The notes under the pieces: generated by a model
Told to the model about the DNA's origin: nothing
Seen by the model: only the letters and a program-made list of their open reading frames with translations
Database searches by the model: none
Made by a program: the position numbers and the translations under genes
Assembly (NCBI GenBank): GCA_023014485.1
Contig: JAJOZX010009076.1
Coordinates: forward strand, 48,501 to 112,500
Direction of reading: 5' to 3'
Length of the DNA: 64,000 nucleotides
Source of the DNA: Bathynomus jamesi
Taxonomy: Eukaryota > Arthropoda > Malacostraca > Isopoda > Cirolanidae
Part shown: positions 1 to 10,714 of the stretch, piece after piece
Layout: each line of letters opens with the position of its first letter
Numbering within the stretch: position 1 is the stretch's first letter

Positions 1-147
1 AATTTCACATATCCCCACCTCATACGAATCACGACCCAATTCAATGAGTCCGTGGAGCTCTGTTATAAAGTTGGCTAGTGTGTTGTTAAGGTGTACAGAC
101 AGGGACGAGGAGGACGGGAGTGTGACGTAGAAATGGTTAGGAGTCAT
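1..147 (-). CDS. Polinton gene, N-terminal 49 codons (runs off window)
   Basis: An open frame starts with ATG at 147-145 on the minus strand and runs off the left edge. The visible protein begins MTPNHFYVTLPSSSS and continues with an NNTLANFITEL stretch and an EVGICEI stretch. It lies just downstream of the integrase on the same strand. The pattern FY-TLPS followed by NTL-NF and EVG-EI resembles the start of a conserved Polinton ORF, possibly a structural protein; that match is from memory. The rest of the gene and the left end of the element are outside the window. Confidence 0.5.
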   Translation of the reverse strand, partial: MTPNHFYVTLPSSSSLSVHLNNTLANFITELHGLIELGRDSYEVGICEI

Positions 148-623
148 GTTGCATACTATTTAAGCTTCATTATTGCATCAGCTTTTATATAGGTGTTGAA
201 GCTTTATGGGTACCCTAGCCATTTCACCAGGTACATTTTTCTCTTTCCTGAACCTTTGCTTCCTAAAATTTTCTCAATTTTAAACACATTTTTTCCTAAA
301 TTAAATGCCACTTTCTGCAACTCCTCGCGGTAAAAGCCTCCTGAGATTTCTTCCCCATTCAAATCTTCAACGTAATACATCATTATCTCACCTTTAGGTC
401 TCATAGCCCTAACTTTAAAAATCTCACGTGTCCATCCTTGCTCAAAACCCTTTGCGAATTTATTTCCCGAACGCGACAGCCTTACATAATCATTGATTTT
501 GAAACGCGCAGAGTGTGGTGGTGGTGTTCCATCTCTTCTCACCTCTGGGCGCGTACCTCTTTCTAAAACTTCGTTAGGTGTTGTCCCAATCGTGCGATGG
601 TGTGAGCGGTTGTAGGATGAGGC

Positions 624-1566
624 CAGTGATGGGCAAGATACTTGGAAATTGTATCTGAGATACAGATACAAGATACCCAACAAAAATGTATCTGAAATAC
701 AGATACAAGATACTCGAAAAAACTGTATCTTCAAGATACAAATACAAGTTACAGATACAAGATATATTTTTAAGATACAAGATACTTTTGAAAGAATAAT
801 TATTTGAGTTTAGTTTCACCTGGTGAGCCATGAGCGCACGAGTTGTCTCATTCAATTGTTTATTATTATATTTTCTGGATATAAATAAATGCCAAATCAA
901 TGGTACTTCATATCTCAGTATTCATATAGTGATATAACTAAAAGGAAAGCACAAAGTAAATATGTATAAATAATCCTGAAAATTTTTAGGTATGGAAAAA
1001 TAAAATAAACCACACTTTTTCAATTTATGTATTTCAAATAAATTGTTAATACAGATATGCTCAGTTACCTACTCACGAAGAAAAAATAAAGTTTTCCTCA
1101 TAATAAATATATTTGCAGGAATAAGCAAATATATGTATAATTCCTGATTTTTAATCAAAATAACAAAGGACTCCTGTTGAATTAATTATTTATATGTTCT
1201 CGACAAGTGACGACAAAAGCCGTGTTGAAACATGTTAAAACCGCGGGATACAAGATGAAACCTGAGTACGTCTGTGTCGAGACTGTGCGCGCAGCGCAAC
1301 GGTAGTATTCATGTACAAACATGTAACAGCAATCGCCGGCCTGCTTCAACGTGCGTCAGATATGATCATATTTCATGAATAGTTATTAGCGTCTCTATTT
1401 AAAAAGTATCTTATGAAAGTATCTTTGAAAGTGTATCCCGGGATACAAGCTACATGACAAAATGTATCTTAGATACTTCTCAATATCCTCCAAAAATAAA
1501 GTATCTAAGATACGTATCTCAGATACGTATCTTGTATCTTAAGATACAAGATACTGCCCATCTCTG
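624..1566. mobile_element. Non-autonomous hAT element, 943 bp, in the integrase gene
   Basis: Ends are CAGTGATGGGCA and, inverted, CAGAGATGGGCA. The 8-bp target duplication GATGAGGC is perfect (616-623 and 1567-1574). Both subterminal regions are crowded with GATAC/GTATC words, about 100 bp on each side, plausible transposase binding sites. The AT-rich middle encodes nothing I recognise. Confidence 0.9.
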
Positions 1567-1881
1567 GATGAGGCCAATGATTCCAGAATGTCTAGAAATC
1601 TGTATGTGTTTTTATGTGTAAAATAGCGGTGCATGCGTTCCTTTATGGTACGTTGAACTCTTTCAGCTAAAGAAGCCTTATGTATAGAATTGGTAGTGTA
1701 ATAGCTGATATGAAACTCTGTCAACATGTTCTGAAAAGCACGGCCTATAAATTCCTTTCCCATATCCGTACAAAAATAGCCAGGAACCCTGTTTTCTTTT
1801 AACATCAGTGTTTTGGTGGCTTTAGCAACTGTTTCAGGTGATTTATTTCTCAGAGGAATTAGCCACAGATATCTAGAGAAT

Positions 1882-2813
1882 GAATGTACGACAAAAACCC
1901 CACAAGAAAAAAAAACACCGACAAAACCCCCGGCGACCAAAACCCCACGACAAAACCCCCGAAATAGGGTAATGCGACAAAACCCCCACTCACAAAAATA
2001 AATATATAATGTGTATTTAAATTCAAGGTCAAAGTGACAGAGTCTAGGTTATAGGTTTTGAGAAATTCCAGTTTCAGTTTCTGAATAAGCTTCACTGCAG
2101 CAGTATCTCTGAAATTTTCACCGCAAATTATATTTTCTTTCCGTTTTTACCCATCATGGAAGTCATTCGGAATAATAAAGGTGGCGAAAAGCTGTTATAA
2201 TGGCTATATGTATACTAAAAAATCCACTATTTCTAATACAAAGCGGTGGGAGTGTGCTAGAAGAGCAGCGTTTGGATGTAACGGTAAAATAACAACTAAT
2301 TTAGAAATAACCGATATCATTTCAAGTATAGAGCATAATCATAAGAGAGATGAAGGATCAATAGAGGCAGCGAAAGTGCGTGCATCCCTCTATCAACAGA
2401 TCAACAGGCCAAATCAAACAAAGGAAATACTAGTCGCGTTGTCGCGGATTCATTGGAAAGCATGACTCAAGAAGGAAGACTTGCTATGGGAAAATTAAGT
2501 ACAGTAAAAAGAAATGTTCAAAGAAAGCGTCAGGAAGCCTTTTCTTATTCACGATAGTGATTGAAGCCAGGAATCGAGTCATTGTGTTTGCTACAGAAGA
2601 ATGTATGCAACATTTAGGTAAGTCCGATATTTGGTTTATGGATGGAACGAAAATATTACGACTTAACCTAACTAATCGTAAGGCTACCTAACGAAGGCTG
2701 GGGGCCCTGGTTTGTCGCTGGTTTTTTTTTCGGCGGGGGTTTTGTTGGTGGGTGCTTTGTCGCCGGGGGTTTTGTCGGTGTTTTTTTTTTCGTGTGGGGG
2801 TTTTGTCGATCTC
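1882..2813. mobile_element. MULE (Mutator-like) element, 932 bp, in the integrase gene
   Basis: Perfect 9-bp target duplication CTAGAGAAT at 1873-1881 and 2814-2822, the length typical of Mutator-like elements. The inverted repeats are about 80-100 bp and are themselves made of CGACAAAACCCC-type direct repeats separated by a poly-A run. Inside are a FLYWCH zinc finger and the beginning of a MULE transposase, so this is an internally deleted autonomous element. Confidence 0.9.
2181..2660 (+). pseudogene. MULE transposase N-terminus with FLYWCH zinc finger, truncated
   Basis: The frame 2181-2465 encodes a FLYWCH domain: W at KRWEC, then CARRAAFGCNGKI and the closing IEHNHKRDE, matching the C-x-C ... 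H-x-H pattern. Frames just downstream (about 2466-2660) continue with GKLSTVKRN and FATEE-like and WFMDGTK words typical of the entry into the MULE catalytic core. The core itself is missing and the frames do not connect. FLYWCH domains bind DNA and commonly sit in front of MULE transposases. No function remains. Confidence 0.75.
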
Positions 2814-3092
2814 CTAGAGAATACATCTATTACGAACAGAAAGTAGCGGTAACCATCGTATACACAGAATATCTTCGCATGTCTGTTAAATCTGCTTGCC
2901 AAATAGAGTCAATCGAAGCAGCTGTTGTCTTGGCTGTTTTAAACCTTTTTCTCACAGGCTTATGAAGTGTATAAGCGTCCTGCTCCCGCAAAAATCTCTC
3001 ATCATCTTTTTTCCCTACTCCGTAAACACTTCTGTACAGTTTATCTACGCCTCCGTAGGAAGCTGGGTTAGAAATGTCATAATAACGTCTTC

Positions 3093-3835
3093 TTAATATG
3101 TTAGCCATTTGCGTATTTTAGAGGCACGTGGGTAGGGTTGACCGTTGTTTAACCCCTTCTTTCTCCTCTTCAAAGATGTTACCGCCGAGGGTGATAGCGT
3201 CTTCAACTGTGTCACGTGCGTCGCATGTTCCAGGTCTTTTAACCTGTTCAGATTTCCTATCAATGTTTTGGGGACATTTATTTGTTGTAGTCTTGCTTTA
3301 ATATGCTTCCATCCTGATGGTGAGAGCCTATCCCACTTTCTCACCAGATCATGGACGATGTCTACGATATTCGATCCCTGTACCTTTACTCCTTCCACAA
3401 TGATCTCGCCTGTATCGGTCCATTGTATGGCGGGGTCCTCATTCAATAGATTATAAAGACTTAAACCTCTATGCCTCAATGTATGTGAGAGGGTGGTTTT
3501 TAATACATGTTCGATGTTCTGTGTGGTCGACCCTTTAATCTTTGGTTGGTCAGCTGTATCGTCGGATACAGGTCCTATGCCACTATGTCCATCGTTCTCC
3601 GTGCTGTGCCTAATAACCACGGGAATCTCTGTCGGGTTCTTATAATTTTCGTACTCGTGAAGAAATTTCTGCAGAGCTTCTTGGTATAAGATTCTTTCTC
3701 ATCAGGTGTTTTTTCACTGTTTAATAGGGCTAGCAATTCACTTTCCATTCTTTTAAGCCTGCTTTTACGGGGATCTAGATCCGTGTCTGGATTCCTTTGC
3801 AGTGAAGCATACACCTCGTGTGGAATCACTACCAC
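3093..3835 (-). pseudogene. Polinton conserved protein between ATPase and integrase genes, frameshifted
   Basis: Two overlapping minus-strand frames (3835-3575 and 3620-3093) form one gene of about 240 residues with a frameshift near 3610-3650. The N-terminal part is charged and helical (MVVIPHEVYASL, then KSRLKRMESELLALLN). The C-terminal part has a GVKVQGSNIVDIVHDL stretch and an INVPKTLIGN motif, then a basic tail (KRRKKG). I recall the GSNI and NVP-LI-N motifs from uncharacterised Polinton proteins, but cannot assign it to a named capsid or scaffold class. Spacing to its neighbours is close to zero, consistent with a packed viral-type gene block. Confidence 0.6.
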
Positions 3836-3843
3836 TTTCTTCG

Positions 3844-4167
3844 TTATATTAATCTAGTCAGTAAAGGGGCCAAAACTGAAAATAAGATGGGGGGGAATGA
3901 CACTCCTCTTTGCACAATAATTCGTTTTTTCTTCCCTACAGTTTGACTTTTACGAGCGAGTGCACGTATTATTTTCTTGTAATGGCGTAGGCGATCCTTC
4001 TGAGGTGGTTTCATTGATACATTGCAATTTATAACGTTAAGACAGATTTCACAGATGCATTTTAAAAAGGCGGAGTCGATATTTTTAATAAACATCTGTT
4101 GCATTGCCCGGGGCAGTCGATGATAGATTTTTATTAATTCACTGTATTTCTTTAGCCTTTTTGTCAT
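3844..4167 (-). CDS. Small basic Polinton protein with hydrophobic C-terminus
   Basis: An uninterrupted 107-residue frame. The N-terminal half holds two Cys and a helical segment (LPRAMQQMFIKN). A strongly basic stretch follows (KKIIRALARKSQ, VGKKKRIIVQRG), then a hydrophobic end FSVLAPLLTRLI that could be a membrane-active helix. Its start overlaps the stop of the ATPase gene by 4 bases (ATGA arrangement), so translation is probably coupled. Small basic, membrane-active proteins are found in Polinton and adenovirus-like particles; assignment here is inference. It is one of the few uninterrupted Polinton frames in this window. Confidence 0.55.
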   Translation of the reverse strand: MTKRLKKYSELIKIYHRLPRAMQQMFIKNIDSAFLKCICEICLNVINCNVSMKPPQKDRLRHYKKIIRALARKSQTVGKKKRIIVQRGVSFPPILFSVLAPLLTRLI

Positions 4168-4796
4168 TCTGGAATATACACAGTTTCAGGCTCGTTCGGA
4201 AATATATTCGTTCTTAGAAGCACCCTAAACGTGTTTCGCGGATGAAGGTCGCAAAGCAAATATCCGTAACGCATGCTTGTAGCTTCTTTATAAAATTCCA
4301 AAAACTTCTTACGCTGATTCGGGAACATTTGATTGGCTAATATCCCAATTTGTGATACATCTCTACGTTGCGCGAATAAGACTAGATATTGTGTATTTAA
4401 CGATACATCGCGCATGTATCTATTTTTGAAAAATAGATTCTGATTGATGAAGAACACGCTTTGTTAAGATGGTGGGAGAATACTGTAAATGTCTCGGCAA
4501 ACGTTTTATCCATCTCCAACATGAGATCGTCAATTACGTACAATGACTGTATGTTCATTTCCCTTTAACGAATTAACATCGTATACACCTTTGTGGAACA
4601 AAATAACATCTTGGTACTCGTCGAACACTGATTGATACGTCGAATAGCACCATATAACTTTATGCACAAATTTTGAGAACATCTCTCCCTTTTCTTTAAT
4701 GATTTTAAGCATAAACACAGTTTTACCACATCCTGTAGGTCCAGCTATAATACATGTGGATGGGCTCGTGAACCTGAATTTTTCTACAGAGTCCAT
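4164..4796 (-). pseudogene. Polinton genome-packaging ATPase (FtsK/HerA type), frameshifted
   Basis: The N-terminal frame (4796-4530) carries a Walker A loop, GPTGCGKT, at about residues 19-26. A frameshift near 4530-4540 moves the Walker B region (VIDDLM) to another frame. A second shift near 4445-4460 precedes the C-terminal frame (4457-4164), which has FKNRYMRD and LNTQYLVLFAQRRD, the strand and glutamine/arginine region usual in Polinton ATPases. About 210 residues in total, the normal size. The enzyme would drive DNA into capsids. Divergent from the polymerase gene, with about 170 bp between. Confidence 0.85.
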
Positions 4797-4965
4797 TTCT
4801 ACACGTCACACTCCTAAGTGGGTCATTTACAAAATATTACAAATTTTGAGTGCTGCTCCTTATATTCTACAGTCTTGTTTTTCTCTTCTCCCACAGAACC
4901 GTGAATGACGATGAGGTACAGCACCCCATCATCGACTTACGGATGACCCCGACGACAGCGTAGTT
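4797..4965. promoter_or_regulatory. Divergent intergenic region between ATPase and polymerase genes
   Basis: The ATPase gene reads left from 4796 and the polymerase frame reads right from about 4966, so promoters for both sides should lie here. No clear TATA box is visible. No ATG sits in the polymerase frame between the upstream stop near 4910 and 4966, so the native polymerase start seems lost or shifted. Confidence 0.3.
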
Positions 4966-5022
4966 GTGATCACAGAATCCTTCCCCGACGACAGCGTAGT
5001 TGTGATCACAGAATCCTTCCCC
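4951..5022 (+). repeat. 36-bp in-frame tandem duplication at the polymerase N-terminus
   Basis: A 36-bp unit beginning GACGACAGCGTAGTTGTG occurs twice in direct succession, adding 12 residues (DDSVVVITESFP) to an acidic, disordered N-terminal region. The length keeps the frame, so it could have been tolerated when the gene was alive. Confidence 0.75.
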
Positions 5023-7555
5023 GCCGACGAATCCTCACCAGCGATACCTGTAGCACGCGACAATTCAAAGCGGATGCATGATGAAGAGCCCTCCACGTCA
5101 GGTATAAAGCGTGCCAGGATTGCGCCGGTTGTTAGACCACCAGTAGTAGAGCCACAACCCTCTACGTCTTACGACACAATCCCCACAATAGTAACTTCCT
5201 CAAATAAAAACATATCCCCTTACTCCTGTTCAAATCCTTGTACATCCTCCGCATCAGCTTCTCGCTCTGTTGAGGATGGCATAACATTCGAGTTGGTGCG
5301 TACCGAGGCCCCCACCCCAGTCTTGACTAGAAATCGGTATATAGTCAGGGTTGATCCTAGATCCGTGTATAGCAATGGTGTTGAACACGGACTAAGGCGC
5401 ATAGTTGAGCGTATTGTAGAGTTTGCCCTTCAGAATCGCGACGAACGTGAAGTCAGGACGATGCTGTCTTTTGGATTCGGGTCAGATGACGGAGATGTAG
5501 ATGATTTTTGGGTAGTAATACCATTCAAACGTTTGGCAGCTGAAGATATAGAGTATATATTAGGCCGTATAATGCAGGTTTCTCAAATTAGTATAGCCTT
5601 CAATATGGACAACTTCACGGTAAATATTGACCGTGTATCCTGTGCTGCGGGTCATAGTGCCACACCTTATACTCTTAACTTCAATTCTCAGGCTATTTTT
5701 AGGCGGCATATAAACGTCGATCGTGGTTGCGGCTTTATAGCAGTGGTCTTAGCACGTATGTTTACTGTACTAAATACACGGACCCAAAAAATTTGGTTGC
5801 CTACGGTAGTGGAGCGTGCCCGTAAACTAGCTGTAGACTGTAAACTTGAGTTTAACTGTGCTATGGGTCCTGAAGAACTGAGAAGGGTAGAACAGGAAAT
5901 GAATGTTCGTATAGTTGTATTTGGAATGGATGATCGTCGTAGGACTGTGTATGTTTTTAAAAGCAGTGTGAGAGATCGTACAAGGCCCCAACTTATTTTA
6001 GGACTGGCAGGGACAACGTATCTCCCCATCCATAATATAAGGGGCCTTTACGCGAGTTATGATAAAAGTCGAAAATATGGGCGACATCATGATTTGTGTA
6101 AGGGATGTATCGAGTTTGCGGATGATATAGTGAAACATTGTAAAGATTGCCACATGGTATGTGAGCAGTGTGAAAGCTCCAAATATGAAAGCCGTGTAGT
6201 TGAAGCTGAGAAGAGGGACTGTGATGTGTGTAGACGCACATTTTTCAATAATAACTCTTTTGAGCTCCATAAATCAATTGGCACGTGCAGGAAAATGAGA
6301 ATCTGTGAATATGGTATGTTTCATATGATGGATAATTGTGGGAATTTCAGGCATAAATGTTATGAAATTCACTGTCCTACACTCCATGAGAAGTATAAGG
6401 CGGATGGAGTAAAGCATGTATGTTATATGAAAGATGCTAAGCCTAAAAATAACCCTTGTATAACTGTGTACTACGATATAGAAACATACACGAACGCAGA
6501 AACCAAAGAGGTTATTCCACATTTACTTGTAAGCCAGACCATCTGTGATGAGTGTATGGAGATCGAGTGTGATGAGTGTCACAAATGCGGCAAACGTACA
6601 AACGTTTTTAAAACGAGTGCCTACGATAGCCCTGTGAAATTCTTTGTGTCCTATATTGTCAAGCTAGCGGACAAGTTCAAAAAATTACTGTGTATATTCT
6701 CGCCCATAACGGGGCAAAATTTGACACACAGTTCTTTATAAAGAGTTGCTTGAGCATGAGTCATCTGAGATATTTACAGGTGATCCCTTGAAAAGAGGCA
6801 ACAAACTAATACAGATGCAAATAAGAGGTAATGTACAGTTTAAAGACACTTTATTACTCACACCTTGTAAATTAGCAAAGCTACCCAAGGTGATGGGCGT
6901 AGCCGCTGAAGTTTCAAAAGGATATTTCCCTTACACATTTATCATACGTAGGACTACCTCCACCCAAACATTACTCTAACTATGAATGTATGAGTACAGA
7001 TGAACGTGAAGATTTTAACCGATACTACAACAGTTTTAATGAATCTAGTCCTTATAATATAGCTGATGAATGTGAGCGTTATTGCGTGAATGATGTGCGC
7101 GTGCTTAGAGTGTGTTTCCAGGCCTTTCGAAGGGGTAGCGTACGATTCAGCGTCGCCACTTCAGCGCCGACGTTTCAGCGCCGCCACTTCAGCGCCGACG
7201 TTTCAGCGCCGCCATTTCAGCGCCAGGCCACTTCAGCGCCAGACTATTCAGCGACGGGCCCTTTCAGCGCCCGCCACAATAGTTTCAAGACAACTCAATA
7301 AAATGTGCAGGCTAAGGATCGATATATCTAATGAAAATAATTAATTCAATTTTTTTATTTTAAAGAATTTATTTAATTACAGTAATTTATTTTAAAAATA
7401 ATATTTATTTAAGAGATTGATTTATTTAATTCAAAATTATTAGTAAAAACATTCTATTTAAAATTGTCTAAAACAAAGGGTTAGCTTTCATTTTAGTTTG
7501 ATAAATTGTACCCAATTACACGCAGGTACTCTACTTCATTTCTGTTCCCATATTC

Positions 7556-7950
7556 AGAAACAATTCTGGTACTTTTGCATTATCCTCCCAACACTAATTT
7601 TTTTTTATAATGGAAGGAAAATAAAGGGTTCACAAATTCTGAAATAAAAAAAGGAAAAATGATATAAGTGTTGGGAGCAAAATATTCTGAAATTACATCA
7701 TTAGTTATATGAATAAATATTCTTAACCTAACCTAACCTAACCTAACTTGAAGCCGGCTAACTACGGCTAACGCCTGCGGCGGGCTGTTTTTAACCTAAC
7801 CTAACCTAACCTAACCAAACCTAACCTACCCTAATCCCAACACTAATTTTTTTTATAATGGAAGGAAAATAAAGTACCATAACCAAAACCAAACCAACAT
7901 TATATAAAAAAATTAGTGTTGGGAGGATAATGCAAAAGAACCACAATTCT
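7556..7950. mobile_element. Nested MITE-like inverted repeat
   Basis: Left arm contains TGCATTATCCTCCCAACAC and the right arm its near-exact reverse complement (7904-7938). Arms are roughly 40-60 bp. The unit TATAATGGAAGGAAAATAAAG also occurs twice in direct orientation (about 7607 and 7854). Host-site duplication not resolved. Confidence 0.6.
7724..7834. repeat. CCTAA (TTAGG complement) arrays
   Basis: Two short runs, about 7724-7749 and 7791-7834, repeat the pentamer CCTAA four or more times with little interruption, separated by a GC-rich 40-bp segment. TTAGG is the ancestral arthropod telomere unit. Here it is interstitial, inside a MULE-like element. Confidence 0.75.
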
Positions 7951-10280
7951 TAATATTCTTTCATCTGCTTTTCTGTATTTCAGTAATTTGGGTTGAAGTT
8001 CATATCCAGCTGAAAGTTTCTCGAATTTGGTTCAAATCGGTCCACGGTGCTGGGAGAAAATCGCGAACATACAAACAGACAGACAGACTCTACTCTTTAT
8101 ATATATAGAGAGATTTGTAAATTTCAATAAGGTTTTTTAAAAATTGCTATTCTGTAACAACAGCAAAAACAACAACAACACAACACACAAAGTTAATAAC
8201 AACAAGTAATGGTAATAAAACAAGTAAAGTCAAAACAAGTATAGTCAATAAAAACAACAGAGAAAATGACCGGCGCTGAAAGGGCCCGTCGCTGAATAGT
8301 CTGGCGCTGAAGTGGCCTGGCGCTGAAATGGCTGCGCTGAAACGTCGGCGCTGAAGTGGCGGCGCTGAAGTGGCCCATCCCCTTTAGAAGGATGTACATA
8401 GGCCGTTTCAAATGCGATCCGTTGCAAGTCGCAACCACCATCGCCTCAGTATGTTTTACGGTGTTCAAGAATAACTTCATGCCTAAAGACACCTTAGCCA
8501 TTATTCACAGAAACAACCCCCGCAGTTATGGCCACAAGGCTATTTACTGGCTTATACACCTACATCAGCAGACAGGTGTATACATATAGCACGCCCGCAA
8601 CACGGGTGAAGTACCCATTAAGATTAATGGTCGTGGTTTTTGGGTTGATGGACTTAGTGAAAACCGTGCCACTGGTGAGAAGACTGTGTACTCCTTTAAC
8701 GGTTGCTGGTGGCAGATGCCCCCGTCCTGAGTGTGGAATCGCAGGAGATATCCACGGTAGATCTCCTGCCGACTGTCTTGCGTGGACCCGCACCCGCGAT
8801 CAACTTATAGGATCCCAGTTCACTCACAAAGTCTTGTGGGAGCATAAGTATGATGCACGGATGGAGACAGACTGACAGTACCGTGAAGAAATAAACACGA
8901 TCAAGCGTTCAGTGGTGCTGGATCCTCTCAAATGCGGTGATAGCTTGTTCGGAGGGAGTACAAATCCCTTCAAGCTATACTTTCCGCCTACGGAGGGTGT
9001 GAAACTCCATTACTACGACTTCTGTTCTTTATACCCCTACGTGATGAAGAACAATCCATACCCCGTAGGTGCGCCTGAGAAACTGGTGGGACCTGACCTA
9101 CCTTCCATCGACGAGTTCTCAAGAAATTTGGACGGGTACTATTTCGGCCTTTCTTTCGTAGACGTACTTCCCTCGCGATTTATGGATGCCGACCTTACCT
9201 GTCGTTATCGATCACAAGCTCATGTTTCCCTTGTGCGTGAAGTGCGCAGAAGAGAACAATGGTGATTGTGACCATACAGCCCACCATCGTAAGATTAGAG
9301 GTGTATATACAAGTCCAGAGCTGGATCTAGCTGTTCGCTATGGCTACAGCATATTGAAGATACGAGGTGTGGAGGTTTCAGAAGCTACCCAACCTTTTCA
9401 CACCATATATATAAACGCTTTTTTGAAAGATAAGGTCGAAGCATCAGGGTATCCGCGAGGAGTTGATACCGAAGATGAAAAATCGGCCTATATTCAACGT
9501 TACCGTGACCGTGAAGGTATACAGCTTGACCGTTCCAAAATTGTAAAGAATCCTGGCAAGCGCTTTAGTGCAAAGTTGTCGAAACAGTCTTTGGGGAAAA
9601 TTTGCACAGAATACTGGCAAAGGGAACGTTCATTTGGCACAAAGTTATAGTGAAGTCTGGGATTATGCCAATGCTCCCGATAAACAGGTCATGGAGATCA
9701 TGAATGTAGGTAATACTTACATAATAAAGTACAACAATACAGAATTGGCCACAGATACCTCACGGGTTACAAACATACCTGTAGCCAGCTTCACAACGGC
9801 CTACGCACGCATCAAACTTTGGGGCTTATTGCATTCTCTTGGGCGGAGGGTATTGTACGCTGATACAGATAGTGTGATATTCACAGAGAGGGATGGTGAA
9901 TACATGCCACCTATTGGTGAATTCCTCGCTGAGTTGACTGATGAGATCAAGGATGAGTATGGAGACACCGCATACGCCGACTCTTTTGTCTGAACAGGAC
10001 CAAAAGGGGAGGATATGAAATACATCGTGAAGGCAAAAGGTATCACGCTCAACCATGCGAATCGGCGGGTCGTTAACTTTGAATCGTTGAAGGATCTAGT
10101 GTGCTTGGACGATGATGAGGGTGATCGGCCTCCCCAACTAACTGTAGGTACCCACAATTTTCAGGCGCAGAAGGTGGGGGGCGTGAAGGAACTTAGGGGT
10201 ACTAAGGTGTGCCATAACACCTATAGGAAACGTTACCAGCTACCTGGTACCTATGATACCGTACCCTTTGGATACCATAA

Positions 10281-10324
10281 TCTTTGATGTGTCTATTGTT
10301 AACTTATTTATTACACGTATTTGT

Positions 10325-10376
<52 letters not shown>

Positions 10377-10440
10377 AAATAATCTTTGATGTGTCTATTG
10401 CTAACTTATTTATTACACGTATTCGTAAATATATATATAT

Positions 10441-10478
<38 letters not shown>

Positions 10479-10570
10479 CACCTTGAATATTTCGTTTCTT
10501 AAATAAATCGTGTTTCAATTAGTGTTTCAATTTCTCCTTTGTGTGTGTGTGTGTGTGTGTTGTGTGTGTG
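10281..10570. repeat. Direct repeat with TA and GT microsatellites
   Basis: A segment starting ATAATCTTTGATGTGTCTAT occurs twice (about 10278 and 10378), each followed by (TA)n, then a (GT)n run at 10537-10570. This is the spacer after the polymerase gene. Confidence 0.85.
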
Positions 10571-10714
10571 TACACAGGAGAAAGTTCTAAGCTCCGCCCA
10601 CTGTAAGACCAGCAACGTGAGTCATACTACTACCTGGGCTTCCCTGCGTGCTCAGTTGATTGCAGTAAGCCCTGGACATCAGACGAGTATTCTCCGCGTA
10701 GACAGAAAATAGTA

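Larger units (their letters stand above)
156..3108 (-). pseudogene. Polinton integrase (retroviral type, DDE core plus chromodomain), broken
   Basis: Three minus-strand blocks make one integrase. Residues from 3108 to about 2824 hold the N-terminal region and IWQADLTDM with the first catalytic Asp. The block at about 1872-1575 holds the second Asp in CTDMGKEFIG and the Glu region in ASLAERVQRTIKE. The block at about 615-156 holds the C-terminal region and a chromodomain ending KMYLVKWLGYP. A TAA interrupts the chromodomain near 205 and the probable natural stop is at 158-156. Two transposons (624-1566 and 1882-2813) split the gene; in both cases the frame runs on cleanly from one copy of the target duplication. 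The protein would join element ends to host DNA. Start chosen at MANILRRRYYD; it overlaps the 3' end of the preceding gene by a few codons. Confidence 0.88.
7133..8381. mobile_element. MULE-like element with TTCAGCGCC-repeat inverted termini, 1249 bp
   Basis: Inserted in the polymerase gene with a 9-bp target duplication, CTTTCGAAG / CTTTAGAAG (7124-7132, 8382-8390; one mismatch). The inverted repeats are about 130-150 bp and consist of repeated TTCAGCGCC words. Ends read GGGTAGCGTACG and, inverted, GGGATGGGCCAC. The interior holds a nested inverted-repeat element and CCTAA arrays but no transposase, so it is non-autonomous. Confidence 0.85.
4966..10287 (+). pseudogene. Polinton protein-primed DNA polymerase B, broken in several places
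   Basis: The N-terminal frame (4966-6741) is 591 residues: a disordered acidic start, a region containing DRGCGFIAV and IWLPT that might be an OTU-like or terminal-protein-like fold (weak), Cys-rich zinc-binding segments, and Exo I at YYDIETYTN. Exo II (NGAKFDT) follows in a shifted frame near 6710. Exo III is at CVNDVRVLRVCF near 7090. After the 7133-8381 insert the chain resumes with FRRMYIGRF. Motif A is YYDFCSLYPY (about 9015), motif B is split by a frameshift near 9600, and motif C is YADTDSVIF (about 9860). A TGA interrupts the frame at 9991-9993, probably from TGG. The C-terminal part ends near 10287. Other frameshifts lie near 6970, 8580-8900 and 9190. Role when intact: replication of the element from a protein primer. 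Confidence 0.9.

Noticed and set aside
204..734. A single 176-residue protein starting MKIQFFRVSC
   Set aside because: The first 40 residues come from the hAT insert; only the part left of 624 is integrase.
574..900. Open frame of 108 codons on the minus strand
   Set aside because: It is built from GATAC repeat words of the hAT insert.
5993..6284. Minus-strand frames under the polymerase gene
   Set aside because: Shadows of the clearly coding plus-strand frame with its zinc-binding Cys clusters.
7090..7344. Repetitive Arg/Ser/Ala-rich protein
   Set aside because: It is the TTCAGCGCC terminal repeat translated; the same happens in mirror image at 8193-8501.
10240..10518. Tyr/Ile repeat protein
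   Set aside because: Translation of TA microsatellite. The same applies near 17370-17588, 19019-19403 and 34487-34865.
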